43,913 bases of DNA from a virus. The notes under the pieces were generated by a model. It saw only the letters and a program-made list of their open reading frames with translations, was not told the DNA's origin and ran no database searches. Positions 29,243-37,719 of the stretch are shown one piece after another. Position numbers and translations under genes: made by a program. Location of the stretch: positions 1 through 43,913 of IMG/VR virus record IMGVR_UViG_3300031999_000054, one strand, 5' to 3'. How positions within the stretch are numbered: position 1 is the stretch's first letter; every line of letters starts with the position of its first letter.

Positions 29243-30067
29243 TCATGGGAATGACATCACCAACACAAGCCCACCGCCTCCGGCCCCGCCGCTGCCGCAC
29301 GTGCCGCTCCCGTTGGTGCATCCGCCGCCGCCGCCGCCGCCGCCGCCCGGAAATGCCCCCTGCCCGCCGTTGCCGGAACTCTGGTTTGCGGTTTTGTTGC
29401 CGCCGCCGCCGCCGCCGCCCTTCCCGGCCACGCCGGTTTCCGTGGTGGACGTGGCGCCATTGTTCGCGCCGCCTGCGCCGCCTGCGTTGGTGGTATAGCC
29501 CACCAACGCGCTTTGGGTGCCGCTGTTGCCGCCCGCATACTGCGTGAAGGTATCGTTGCCGCCTCCGCCGCCGCCCCCGGTACACCCGACCACGCGCGAA
29601 CCGTTGTCCGTTCCGTTGGTGCCCGCCGCGCCCCCGTTGCCCGCCCCGCCCGCCGAACCGCCTGCGCGATTGCCGGCGCCGCCAGCACCACCTGCCGAGG
29701 AGCCGGTGCCCGTGGCGCCTGTACCTTTCGCGCCTCCTGTGGCGGTTAGAAATCCCTCAAAGGATGCCTTGCCCCCGTCCCCGCCATTGCTGCCGTTGCT
29801 GGTGTCCGTGGGCCCACCGGCGCCGCTGGTGCCTGCTGCGGCAATCGTCACGGTGACGGATGACGGCATGGTGTTTGCCCTGAACCACCCTTCCGACCGG
29901 CCCGCGCCGCCGCCCGCGCCGCCGCCGCCGCGTTCCAGTCCCGCAATTTGCTTGCGCCCGCCGCCCCCGCCGCCGCCGCTGCCGGTGCACTCGACGTAAA
30001 CCCATTTGGCGCCGCTTGGTTTATTCCAAGTGCCGCTTGCCGTAAATTCTTGTACGTCTATCGTCAT
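29243..30067 (-). CDS. glycine-rich tail-tip protein, paralogue 3 (274 aa)
   Basis: It opens with a W-x-KP...GAKWVYVECTGSGGGGGGG pattern, then alternates Gly-rich runs with Asn/Thr/Ser segments, and ends in a VLVMSFP strand. This is the layout of phage Gly-rich tail fibre-tip proteins, which can fold as polyglycine-II bundles displaying host-binding loops. It is the third of three tandem paralogues and overlaps the previous gene by four bases. The Pro-rich frames on the opposite strand are shadows of its Gly codons. Confidence 0.75.
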   Translation of the reverse strand: MTIDVQEFTASGTWNKPSGAKWVYVECTGSGGGGGGGRKQIAGLERGGGGAGGGAGRSEGWFRANTMPSSVTVTIAAAGTSGAGGPTDTSNGSNGGDGGKASFEGFLTATGGAKGTGATGTGSSAGGAGGAGNRAGGSAGGAGNGGAAGTNGTDNGSRVVGCTGGGGGGGNDTFTQYAGGNSGTQSALVGYTTNAGGAGGANNGATSTTETGVAGKGGGGGGGNKTANQSSGNGGQGAFPGGGGGGGGGCTNGSGTCGSGGAGGGGLVLVMSFP

Positions 30068-30897
30068 GTGAATGTAATCACAACCACAGTTCCATCCCCG
30101 CCATCACCGCCTTTCCCGGAATTGCCCGCGGCATTACCCGCGCCGCCTCCACCTCCACCTCCGCCTCCGCCTTTGCCGCCGTTGCCGCCGCTTCCGGCAT
30201 TGACGGCGGCAGTTTTGCTGGACCCCCCGCCACCACCACCTTTGCCTGCGTAGTATGATTGCGAGGTTCCGTCACTTCCATTGTTATTGGCCGCGCCCCC
30301 GGACACAACCGCATATCCCACGATGTTGGTGCCGCTTCCGGAATTGCCGCCTGAGGACGTGGTATTGGCCGTGGACACCGCCGCACCGCCGCCACCGCCG
30401 GTGGGCACTTCGCCATATTGCGTAAATGCCGCCGCGTTGGTTCCCGCGCCATCCCCGGAACTACTGCCGCCTGCACCGCCGGAAAATGCCGCATTGAAAT
30501 CGAACCCCACCCCAGCCGCGTCCGACGCAGTGCTTTGTGCGGTTCCAATCCCGCGTCCGCCTCCGGTCGCGTTGCAGTACGCGCCAAACGATGATTGCCC
30601 GCCTGCGGTTCCGTTGTTTCCGCCGGACGAGTTTGCTGAAATGGCCGCGCCGCCGGTTCCGCCGGTTCCAACGATTACAGTCTCTGACGTTCCGAGCGAA
30701 CTTGCGCGCAGCCACATGCAGCTGCGGCCCCCCGCCGATCCGCCGCCGCCTCCCCACGCTATGAGGCCCGACGTGGACCGACGCCCAGACCCGCCGCCGC
30801 CACCCGCGCCGATGCAGATTACCAAGACCCACTTTGCGTTGGCGGGTTTGGTCCAGGAGGTTGTCCCGGGCGTGTCGAAGATTTTGACTTCAGGCAT
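30064..30897 (-). CDS. glycine-rich tail-tip protein, paralogue 2 (277 aa)
   Basis: It shares the N-terminal SWTKPANAKWVLVICIGAGGGG start and C-terminal VVVITFT end with its two neighbours, while the Gly-rich middle differs. Receptor binding or assembly of a composite tip is inferred. It overlaps both neighbours. Confidence 0.75.
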   Translation of the reverse strand: MPEVKIFDTPGTTSWTKPANAKWVLVICIGAGGGGGSGRRSTSGLIAWGGGGGSAGGRSCMWLRASSLGTSETVIVGTGGTGGAAISANSSGGNNGTAGGQSSFGAYCNATGGGRGIGTAQSTASDAAGVGFDFNAAFSGGAGGSSSGDGAGTNAAAFTQYGEVPTGGGGGAAVSTANTTSSGGNSGSGTNIVGYAVVSGGAANNNGSDGTSQSYYAGKGGGGGGSSKTAAVNAGSGGNGGKGGGGGGGGGGAGNAAGNSGKGGDGGDGTVVVITFT

Positions 30898-31756
30898 ACG
30901 TCACCACCACCACCAACCCTCCCGCGCCCGTTCCGCCCGCGCCACTCGCGCCGCTGCCGACCGGGGCTGTGCCGCCGCCGCCACCTCCCCCACCGGGCAC
31001 CGCGCCATTGCCGCCGTTGCCGCCCGTTCCATTCGTCGCGGTGCTCGCGCCCCCGCCGCCCCCGCCCCCGCCGTACAGCCCGCCCCAGTCACTGCCGTTC
31101 GTTCCGTTGCTGCCATTGCCGCCCGCGCTTCCGTTGCCGCCCGCGGCCCCGGAATAACCCGTAACGTTGGTGAATGTGTTTGCGCGGCGTCCGTTAATGG
31201 TGGTAGTCCCGCCACCACCACCACCACCCGCTGGGCCAATCTGCCGGTCCGTGCTGTCCGCGTTGACGCCTGCGGTGGCCGAGCCGGTGCACCCTGTATT
31301 CCCCGTATGAAAATTCCCCGCGCCGCCCGCCCCACCAGCAACGGACGCGGTGTTGCCGCCAACGCCTCCGAGTCCCGGCCCCGCCTGCGCATATTGCCCG
31401 AAATTGGACGCGGCCCCGTTGCCGCCGTTACCGCCCGCGAGCGCGCCTGCGCCGCTCTTGGCCGCGCCTGCGCCGCCGCCGCCGCCCACCACCACTGAAA
31501 CTGTGCTGGGAAGATACGAGCCGATGAATGCGGCAAACGTAATGCCGCCGCTGCCGCCGCCTGCGCCACCGCCATTGTTGCCGTAGTATCCACCACCGCC
31601 GCCGCCGCCGCCGCCGATGCAAAGTACCTCCACCATCGCCGCGCCCGTTGGTTTGCTCCACGTCGCGTTGCCTGTGTAGAACTGGATGTCGAGAATATCC
31701 GGCGCTGCGCCGCCCGCCGCTGCGCCGCTCGCCAACAGGAGCGGGATCATGCTCAC
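30890..31756 (-). CDS. glycine-rich tail-tip protein, paralogue 1 (288 aa)
   Basis: After a short extra N-terminus (LLLASGAAAGG) comes the same TWSKPTGAAMVEVLCIGGGG module, long Gly-rich repeats and a final LVVVVTYA strand. The Gly-rich centre carries unique Asn/Thr insertions that could be host-contact loops. It overlaps the 181-aa gene upstream by four bases. Confidence 0.75.
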   Translation of the reverse strand: MSMIPLLLASGAAAGGAAPDILDIQFYTGNATWSKPTGAAMVEVLCIGGGGGGGGGYYGNNGGGAGGGSGGITFAAFIGSYLPSTVSVVVGGGGGAGAAKSGAGALAGGNGGNGAASNFGQYAQAGPGLGGVGGNTASVAGGAGGAGNFHTGNTGCTGSATAGVNADSTDRQIGPAGGGGGGGTTTINGRRANTFTNVTGYSGAAGGNGSAGGNGSNGTNGSDWGGLYGGGGGGGGASTATNGTGGNGGNGAVPGGGGGGGGTAPVGSGASGAGGTGAGGLVVVVTYA

Positions 31757-32298
31757 GTGACGACCGCTCCCATCAGCACCGCCTCAGATGCCGACTCAAA
31801 CCACAACGTCACAAACCCATACTCCGACAGCGTGCGGTCGCCGGTTGTGGTTGTGCCGACTTGCCGCAACGTGACCCCGGAGCCTTGAACGATAGAGATT
31901 GGCGAGGAGGTGCTGTTGTAGATGGAGAAGGCATCCCCAGCGGCGAATACCGAATTGGGGATGGTGATGTTGCCGCTGGTCGAATAGCATTTGCCAACGA
32001 TGGTGGCCGCGGCTGTTCCGCCGCTGGAGGATACCCGCGGGACATTCCGGTAGCCCACCCCGGATATGTCCACTGGGTCCGACCACTTGCGCCCAGCGAA
32101 GGTCGCCGAATCCGCGACCAGCATCTGGCCGTTGGTGCGGACCGCAAGCCGCTCAAGCACATCCAACGGTGGCACCCGGGGGGCAAATGCCGCCGAGGCA
32201 ATACGCGCGCTGACCGTGTCCCTGAGGGTTGGATTTGGCAACGTCCCGGCCAGGTCGCCGCCAAGCACCATGAACGGGTTGAGATGGGGAGCCGCCAT
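31753..32298 (-). CDS. tail fibre-related protein (181 aa)
   Basis: The N-terminus contains LGGDLAGTLPNPTL, a segment common near the start of phage tail fibre proteins. The C-terminal two thirds are Ser/Thr/Gly-rich and predicted beta. It lies between the tail tip gene and the Gly-rich proteins and may anchor them. Confidence 0.65.
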   Translation of the reverse strand: MAAPHLNPFMVLGGDLAGTLPNPTLRDTVSARIASAAFAPRVPPLDVLERLAVRTNGQMLVADSATFAGRKWSDPVDISGVGYRNVPRVSSSGGTAAATIVGKCYSTSGNITIPNSVFAAGDAFSIYNSTSSPISIVQGSGVTLRQVGTTTTGDRTLSEYGFVTLWFESASEAVLMGAVVT

Positions 32299-32299
32299 A

Positions 32300-32656
32300 T
32301 CAGCTGATCCGGTTAACGTATCCAGTCAACAGCAACTTGCTGGCGGAAGAAGCAAACGCAGTCACCACCTTGGCGTTATTTAACACCATCCCCGTCACCA
32401 CCGGGATTGGCGGGCTGTTTGGCGGGATAGACACCGCTTTGCAGACGAGGCAATCCGGGTCCGACACCCCGCCCCATTCGATGGTGAGCGTGACCGCCGC
32501 GGTATCGGTATTGGTCACCCATAAGTACACCTCATCGAATCCGGTGGACCCGGTCAGAGCTGTGTGGATGGTGGTGCCGAGCGTCGCTGTTGCGGCGACC
32601 TTGACGGGCTTGCCATCGGTGGACCCTGACAACAAGACTCTTGAATATGAAGCCAT
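32300..32656 (-). CDS. tail-associated hypothetical protein (118 aa)
   Basis: The protein is beta-rich with many Thr and Val residues, including TLTIEWGG, and is compatible with a small beta-sandwich. It is located just downstream of the tail tip gene in the structural operon. No family recognised with confidence. Confidence 0.65.
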   Translation of the reverse strand: MASYSRVLLSGSTDGKPVKVAATATLGTTIHTALTGSTGFDEVYLWVTNTDTAAVTLTIEWGGVSDPDCLVCKAVSIPPNSPPIPVVTGMVLNNAKVVTAFASSASKLLLTGYVNRIS

Positions 32657-32668
32657 TGATGCGTTCCT

Positions 32669-35600
32669 CTATGAACCAAATACTTGCCGCGCAATTGCAT
32701 TCCCGGCATCTGAAGGATCTACAGCCAGATTGTCGTTTCCGTCGAACGCCAGCCCGCCGCCTTGCAGCGACAGCCCTGTGCTGGTGAATAGAACGGCAGT
32801 TGTTTCTGCCGCCGTTGTACCGAGCGACACCGCCTTGACGTAATGGGCAACGTTGACCAATGACGCCGAGAGCGGAACGCGCAAGATTCCGCCGCCGCTC
32901 AACAACACCACCCGGTCACCCGCGACTGACGTTGCCTCGTATGCCGATGTACCGCGCTGCCCGCGCCGGAAATCGCCCAACGTCCAAACGCCACCAGCAA
33001 GGCTGGCGGATTCAAACTGCAGGATTTCCCAACGCCCGTGCGCGCCGACCGCGAGAGCGTTTGCCCCCGCATCCAGCGCAGCCGCAGTAGCACTGGAGAA
33101 CGTCCCTGAATCGGCAACCACTTCAATGGTGGACGCCGTAATGTCGAACGCGCTCACAAGCGTACCTATGGTCGCTGCGTCGCTGGAAGTCGCAATGCTT
33201 GTGTATTCGGCCCCGCCATCAAAGGATTGCAACACCGCGTACCCATACCACGTCGGCAAGTACCCACGGGCAGCGGCATAGTACCCAGCATCGTTGTCCA
33301 CGGCGCGCAGCGACGGAAGGTCCAGCAAGATGATTTCCGTTGGCCCGGGAAGCGGGATATTCGTGGCTGAGGTGGGCGTGTCGTCCGGGTCCGGGCGGGT
33401 GGCGAATGAGATGAGCACATCAGCATCATCCCGAACAGCCTCGCATTCGATTGTTCCCGGCAGTCCGGAAGTCGTTGAGGCGATCCGGACTCGTTCCAAA
33501 ACGCCATCCACCGGGAGCGTCACCAAGTCTGTCGGCGTTCTTGCCATATGCGATACGTCCAGCGTGAACTGATAAGAGTTGCGAGCGATCCACGCATCAA
33601 ACAAATATGTCTCGGCCAGCTGCAGCGCCAATTCCTCCGAGACATTTATCGGCAACTGCACATCCACGACATTGATGGCGGTGGTGGTGACGCGATCAGA
33701 GTGCTGTTCGCCCGGTTGGTACTCCCGGGAGGGGGAGGCATAAGTCACCCGCACCGTTCGCGGCAGTTCGATGTCCTGCTTGCGCGTAACTCCCACCAGC
33801 GTGGGGCGTTCCGAGTCGGAAAGGTGCGCGCCCAAATCCTCCTCCGTGAGAGTCTCCGCGATGGCCCCGCCCCGTTCAGTAAAGCGCAACTTGCCGTCCG
33901 CCTCGTAACAGCCGAACAGCCCAAACATTGCCACCGGCGTCAACGCGCCTCGCCCATCCATATTGGCGCCGATGACGTAGCCATCACACATCGTGTCTAG
34001 GTCAGTCACGTCAATCTGGCCCGTGGTCAGCCCTGAGCGGCGGCAGATCGCGGTAACGATGTCTGCGACCGGAACCGGAAACACATTAATAACGTCATCG
34101 GGAGCGACATTGATGTATCCATAAGCCTGCGTTTCCGGATAATGCACACCGTAGGTAAGCCCGCCGGGCATATCGCCCGCGGCCACCGCGGCGTTGTAGG
34201 CGTCCGTCCAGAATGTGGCGTCTGAATACTGAGCATGTCCGAGTGGTCGCGCAGGGCTCAGTGGATATTTGGTCACGTTGAGGCCGACCGTGGTGTACTT
34301 TTGCAGCACCTTGTAGGTGGTGGAGGTGTCGTATTGCCAGACCGCGCCGCGCCACGTGCGGCCTTCCGAGTCGATGAAGAAACCGGGAACGTCGGGGATG
34401 GCGATGTAGGCAGGATCATCCGCGGTGTCCACGGGAGGCGCTGGGGTGCGGTTGACCGTTACCAGCACGTCGGATTTCCACAGGTAGTAAGGCGCATTGG
34501 GCGTGAATGGCGTGTAGCCCGAGGTTATCGTTACCGGCAAAAATGCCGCCTCGCCAGTCGATTGCGTCCCGGTCGAACCGTAATACCAGATGCCGGTTGA
34601 CTGCGACGATGGGCCACCGAAACCCGACCACCAATTAAGCGTATCCGCCGGCATCATCTCGCCGAGGATCGGGGCACCGGGCGTGAATGTAACGCCCCAG
34701 GCCAGCGACTCATTTATAACGCCCGGAACCGTGTAATTTATGGCGACAAAAATCCGAATCCCCTCGTAAGGCGACGGGTCGCCCGCCATCGGATACGCCG
34801 GGTGATTGTCGTTCGTCAAACCCTCGACTTTATAGGCAAACACCCAGTCCGCGTAGCCGGGTTTGTCTGCCGCGATATAGCCGGCGAGCGTTGAATACGC
34901 CCCGGGGCCACCGCCGCCGATGCGCGAGTACAAGTTTGTATTGTTTTGATTTACCGGATCCTTGCTGCCGAGATTCCACGGATACAGAATCTCGTTCGCA
35001 TACGAGTCAAAGTCCAAATGCTCTGGCGTGCCGTTGGTGTAGATTTCAAAGAACAACTCTGGCGCCCGGTTGCCGTAGTCCGCAAGCTGGAAATCTTCAA
35101 ACACCACGTAGCCTAGATCCATGAATGCCGGCACATTCCCTACGCCCTCATAGGATTCGATAACGGGATCTGCGGCAGTTTGCGTACCGTCATAGACGGT
35201 CATGATTTGCTCAAGCGCATCGCTCCCGGCAAGATTCCGCATCAACTCTTCAACCATCGCCGCCAACGCCTCGCCAAGCGCACCGCCATTCGCACGCGTG
35301 TGCGCTGCGTCCACCACGTCTTGGTGCGGGCGCTTGCGGGTATAGATCAACTGTCCGTTCGCCCAAATTCTGCGGATGCCTTGAAATGCGACGCCGCCCG
35401 GGAGCACAGATTCAGCCAGCCCAACCGCGAACGATTGCGAGTAGGTGTATGTGATTTGAGTTTGATTTGGCGCTCCTTTCCCGCCCACGTTGTCCTTGTG
35501 TTTTGTTTCTTTCAAGTCCGCGGCCCAGATGATGTTGCCCGCTACGCCATAGGTGCCGAACGCCAGCGGAATTGGCGCGCCAACCGTTGACGTTTGCGCC

Positions 35601-35770
35601 TTTAGATCATCCAGGCGCGGACCGCGCGCCGTCGGCAAGTCCGTTGGGTCGATGATGGCGCCTGCCATGTATCCGAAATAGGCTCCCCTCAACGCCCCCA
35701 TCGGACCGCCGATGTAGAAGCCGATGACTGCGCCTACAACCGCGCCGCCGAATTGAACGACGTTTGACAT
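32669..35770 (-). CDS. tail tip / host-specificity protein (1033 aa)
   Basis: This large protein starts with a Gly-rich hydrophobic segment (VVGAVIGFYIGGPMGALRGAYFGYMAGAI) followed by TSTVGAPIPLAFGTYGVAGNIIWA, which is characteristic of phage tail tip proteins of the Yuavirus and gene-transfer-agent type. Later parts are beta-rich with domains near residues 550-700 resembling baseplate hub folds. It forms the distal tail that contacts the host. It follows the DUF2460, DUF2163 and NlpC genes in the expected order. Confidence 0.8.
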   Translation of the reverse strand: MSNVVQFGGAVVGAVIGFYIGGPMGALRGAYFGYMAGAIIDPTDLPTARGPRLDDLKAQTSTVGAPIPLAFGTYGVAGNIIWAADLKETKHKDNVGGKGAPNQTQITYTYSQSFAVGLAESVLPGGVAFQGIRRIWANGQLIYTRKRPHQDVVDAAHTRANGGALGEALAAMVEELMRNLAGSDALEQIMTVYDGTQTAADPVIESYEGVGNVPAFMDLGYVVFEDFQLADYGNRAPELFFEIYTNGTPEHLDFDSYANEILYPWNLGSKDPVNQNNTNLYSRIGGGGPGAYSTLAGYIAADKPGYADWVFAYKVEGLTNDNHPAYPMAGDPSPYEGIRIFVAINYTVPGVINESLAWGVTFTPGAPILGEMMPADTLNWWSGFGGPSSQSTGIWYYGSTGTQSTGEAAFLPVTITSGYTPFTPNAPYYLWKSDVLVTVNRTPAPPVDTADDPAYIAIPDVPGFFIDSEGRTWRGAVWQYDTSTTYKVLQKYTTVGLNVTKYPLSPARPLGHAQYSDATFWTDAYNAAVAAGDMPGGLTYGVHYPETQAYGYINVAPDDVINVFPVPVADIVTAICRRSGLTTGQIDVTDLDTMCDGYVIGANMDGRGALTPVAMFGLFGCYEADGKLRFTERGGAIAETLTEEDLGAHLSDSERPTLVGVTRKQDIELPRTVRVTYASPSREYQPGEQHSDRVTTTAINVVDVQLPINVSEELALQLAETYLFDAWIARNSYQFTLDVSHMARTPTDLVTLPVDGVLERVRIASTTSGLPGTIECEAVRDDADVLISFATRPDPDDTPTSATNIPLPGPTEIILLDLPSLRAVDNDAGYYAAARGYLPTWYGYAVLQSFDGGAEYTSIATSSDAATIGTLVSAFDITASTIEVVADSGTFSSATAAALDAGANALAVGAHGRWEILQFESASLAGGVWTLGDFRRGQRGTSAYEATSVAGDRVVLLSGGGILRVPLSASLVNVAHYVKAVSLGTTAAETTAVLFTSTGLSLQGGGLAFDGNDNLAVDPSDAGNAIARQVFGS

Positions 35771-35771
35771 A

Positions 35772-36185
35772 TCAGTAGTCCACTCCCGGGAGCGCCCATA
35801 CGGAATCCGTCATGCGCAGCCATCGTCCGCGGTAGCCGTGCTCCACTACGCCGCCCATGCGTTCGTTGGAATGAATCATCGTCTCGCCCGTACATATCGC
35901 GACGTGGGAAGCCTGTCGCGTCCATCGAATCACCAACATCGCCCCCGCCCCCGCCCCCGGGAGCGGTCGGCAATACTCAGCAACGCGACGTTTCAGCATA
36001 TCGTTCGCAGGCACACGACCATACACGCCGGTGTAGAAGTCGGGGGGAATCACCTCACAGGCCTTACATACCGCAACCACCAACCCGATACAGTCAACGC
36101 CATCCCACGTAGTGCCTTGGTGCAGGAACGGACGCCCAACCCATCGGCGCGCCTCGCTCACCAAGACTTCCGCGGGCGTCGTCAT
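35772..36185 (-). CDS. NlpC/P60-type tail peptidase
   Basis: The 137-aa protein has the NlpC/P60 triad pattern, with C32 in GVDCIGLV and H94 in ASHVAICT. Phage homologues sit in the tail tip and digest peptidoglycan during DNA entry. It overlaps the DUF2163 gene by four bases. Confidence 0.85.
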   Translation of the reverse strand: MTTPAEVLVSEARRWVGRPFLHQGTTWDGVDCIGLVVAVCKACEVIPPDFYTGVYGRVPANDMLKRRVAEYCRPLPGAGAGAMLVIRWTRQASHVAICTGETMIHSNERMGGVVEHGYRGRWLRMTDSVWALPGVDY

Positions 36186-37090
36186 ACAGGACCACTCCCC
36201 TTCGGGCCACGGATCATCTTCATCGCCCCCGGCGTCAGCACCCCGTATCCGCGGAACCGCAGCACGTTGTTGAAGCGTAGCTTACAATCTGTGTCCATCT
36301 CCTTGTTGCAGCCCGGAGACATCGTGAACGTATCGCCCGGGGCCACGTCCACCGGGAACGGTTCATACAATTCCAGATCCCCGAACACCGCGCCAATCGC
36401 GTCTTGCTTGATCTCGCGCGTGTACCCTGCGTTGCCCCCGGTTAGGCCAATGAGCTTTCCGTACACGTAGTCTCCTGCGCCGCCAGAGGATGAATCCAAA
36501 GTGAGCGTGCAGAGGAACTTGCGGCGAGAGATTACGGACGCGACGGTGGCAGGAACAAGCAACGCCGTAAGGTCAACGCCGCAGCGCATATCCCCCAAGT
36601 CCGCGTTGCAGGTGGCAGCGTATGTCCTCAGCAGCGGTTGCGTCAACCTCTGCGCCAGCCCGCGAACTTCCGCCGTGTAGCGTCCCTCCCCGGTTCGCGT
36701 GATGTTGCCGAGATTTGCGCCCGGCATCTGAACCTGCCCATCGTTGGGCGCGGCCCAGTTGCAAACGAACACCTGCAACCCTGCGTCATCGAACAGCCCC
36801 GCCTCAATGTCTGCAACCGCTAGATCCGTGATGAACGCATCGTCCGCCAACGCACCTTCAATCTCGGCATTGTCCGGGGAGAAGTCACTGTTGGACTTGA
36901 TCGTGGTGGACGCGATTCCCGCCGCACTGGAATAAACCCCGGCAAACGCGCCGGTGGTTATGATGATGTCCCTATCGTGCTGCGTCCCGCGAATCAGCAC
37001 GCCGTCATTCCTCGTCACAACCCAGCAGACGGTGAGCGTCGTGACTTCGCCAGCGATATGCGACTGCAGCGCTGCCGGTATAGTTCGCAT
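36182..37090 (-). CDS. DUF2163 / BR0599 family tail protein
   Basis: The 302-aa protein begins MRTIPAALQSHIAGEVTTL, typical of the family. It contains CNADLGDMRCGVDL and, near the end, CNKEMDTDCKLRFNNVLRFRG, the cysteine-bearing C-terminal signature of BR0599. These proteins are parts of the distal tail hub in siphoviruses and gene transfer agents. Confidence 0.9.
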   Translation of the reverse strand: MRTIPAALQSHIAGEVTTLTVCWVVTRNDGVLIRGTQHDRDIIITTGAFAGVYSSAAGIASTTIKSNSDFSPDNAEIEGALADDAFITDLAVADIEAGLFDDAGLQVFVCNWAAPNDGQVQMPGANLGNITRTGEGRYTAEVRGLAQRLTQPLLRTYAATCNADLGDMRCGVDLTALLVPATVASVISRRKFLCTLTLDSSSGGAGDYVYGKLIGLTGGNAGYTREIKQDAIGAVFGDLELYEPFPVDVAPGDTFTMSPGCNKEMDTDCKLRFNNVLRFRGYGVLTPGAMKMIRGPKGSGPV

Positions 37091-37719
37091 TAGTTGGACA
37101 TCCTCAGCTCGCGCAGCGTGAACTGTACCGATTGAATCCTGTAGTTGGCGATTTCCACGGGCAGTTCCGAATCGAACCGCACGGGCACATCGAACTCCCC
37201 GCCCCAGGTCAACGTACCGCTGGGCGTGTACAGGAACGTCACCAGCCCCGTGGCGTAGTCGATGGTGTAGTGCGTATTTTCTACCTTCGTTGTGCCGCCA
37301 TCGGCAATCAAGATCGTGCCCTGTACGGGCTTGAAGATTTCCCGAAGCTGGGTGTTGGAGCCGGCAACGTAGCTCTTGGTCAGTTGATAGGCGTCCGGGG
37401 ATTGCGTTGCGTCCAGCACTAGCGACTGATCCACGGCGGTTGGCGTTTCCCCGACGCGACAGGACAGATAGTCCGCGGCGTCCTTGAAGCGGAAGCCATA
37501 CGCGCGCCCGCCAACCGCGTGATAGAACTCCAACACCTCTTGGATTTCTGCCTGTACCCGCGGCCCCACGGTCGCCGTGAATCGGGAAAGCGGACGGGAC
37601 CAGTTACGGTTGCGCGACTCTATCCCGCTGGACCGTTCGATGATCGTGACCGAGTACATCGGCTCAGTTGTGAAGCCGAAGGATGGGCACCCGGGGAAGC
37701 GCGGCGATTCCAAGAACAT
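37090..37719 (-). CDS. DUF2460 family distal tail protein
   Basis: The 209-aa protein has FPGCPSFGFTTEPMYSVTI near the start and a central FYHAVGGRAYGFRFKDAADY, both hallmarks of DUF2460 (TIGR02217). It is the counterpart of distal tail proteins joining the tail tube to the tip. Start and stop overlap both neighbours by one base. Confidence 0.9.
   Translation of the reverse strand: MFLESPRFPGCPSFGFTTEPMYSVTIIERSSGIESRNRNWSRPLSRFTATVGPRVQAEIQEVLEFYHAVGGRAYGFRFKDAADYLSCRVGETPTAVDQSLVLDATQSPDAYQLTKSYVAGSNTQLREIFKPVQGTILIADGGTTKVENTHYTIDYATGLVTFLYTPSGTLTWGGEFDVPVRFDSELPVEIANYRIQSVQFTLRELRMSN

Noticed and set aside
29187-30253. Several Pro-rich + strand frames opposite the glycine-rich tail proteins
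   Set aside because: Same complement effect of Gly-rich coding sequence; no start signals.
30281-31498. 405-residue Pro/Arg-rich + strand frame opposite the glycine-rich genes
   Set aside because: It is the complement of Gly codons (GGN opposite CCN). It has no ribosome binding site, runs against the operon direction, and the minus-strand genes are well coupled.
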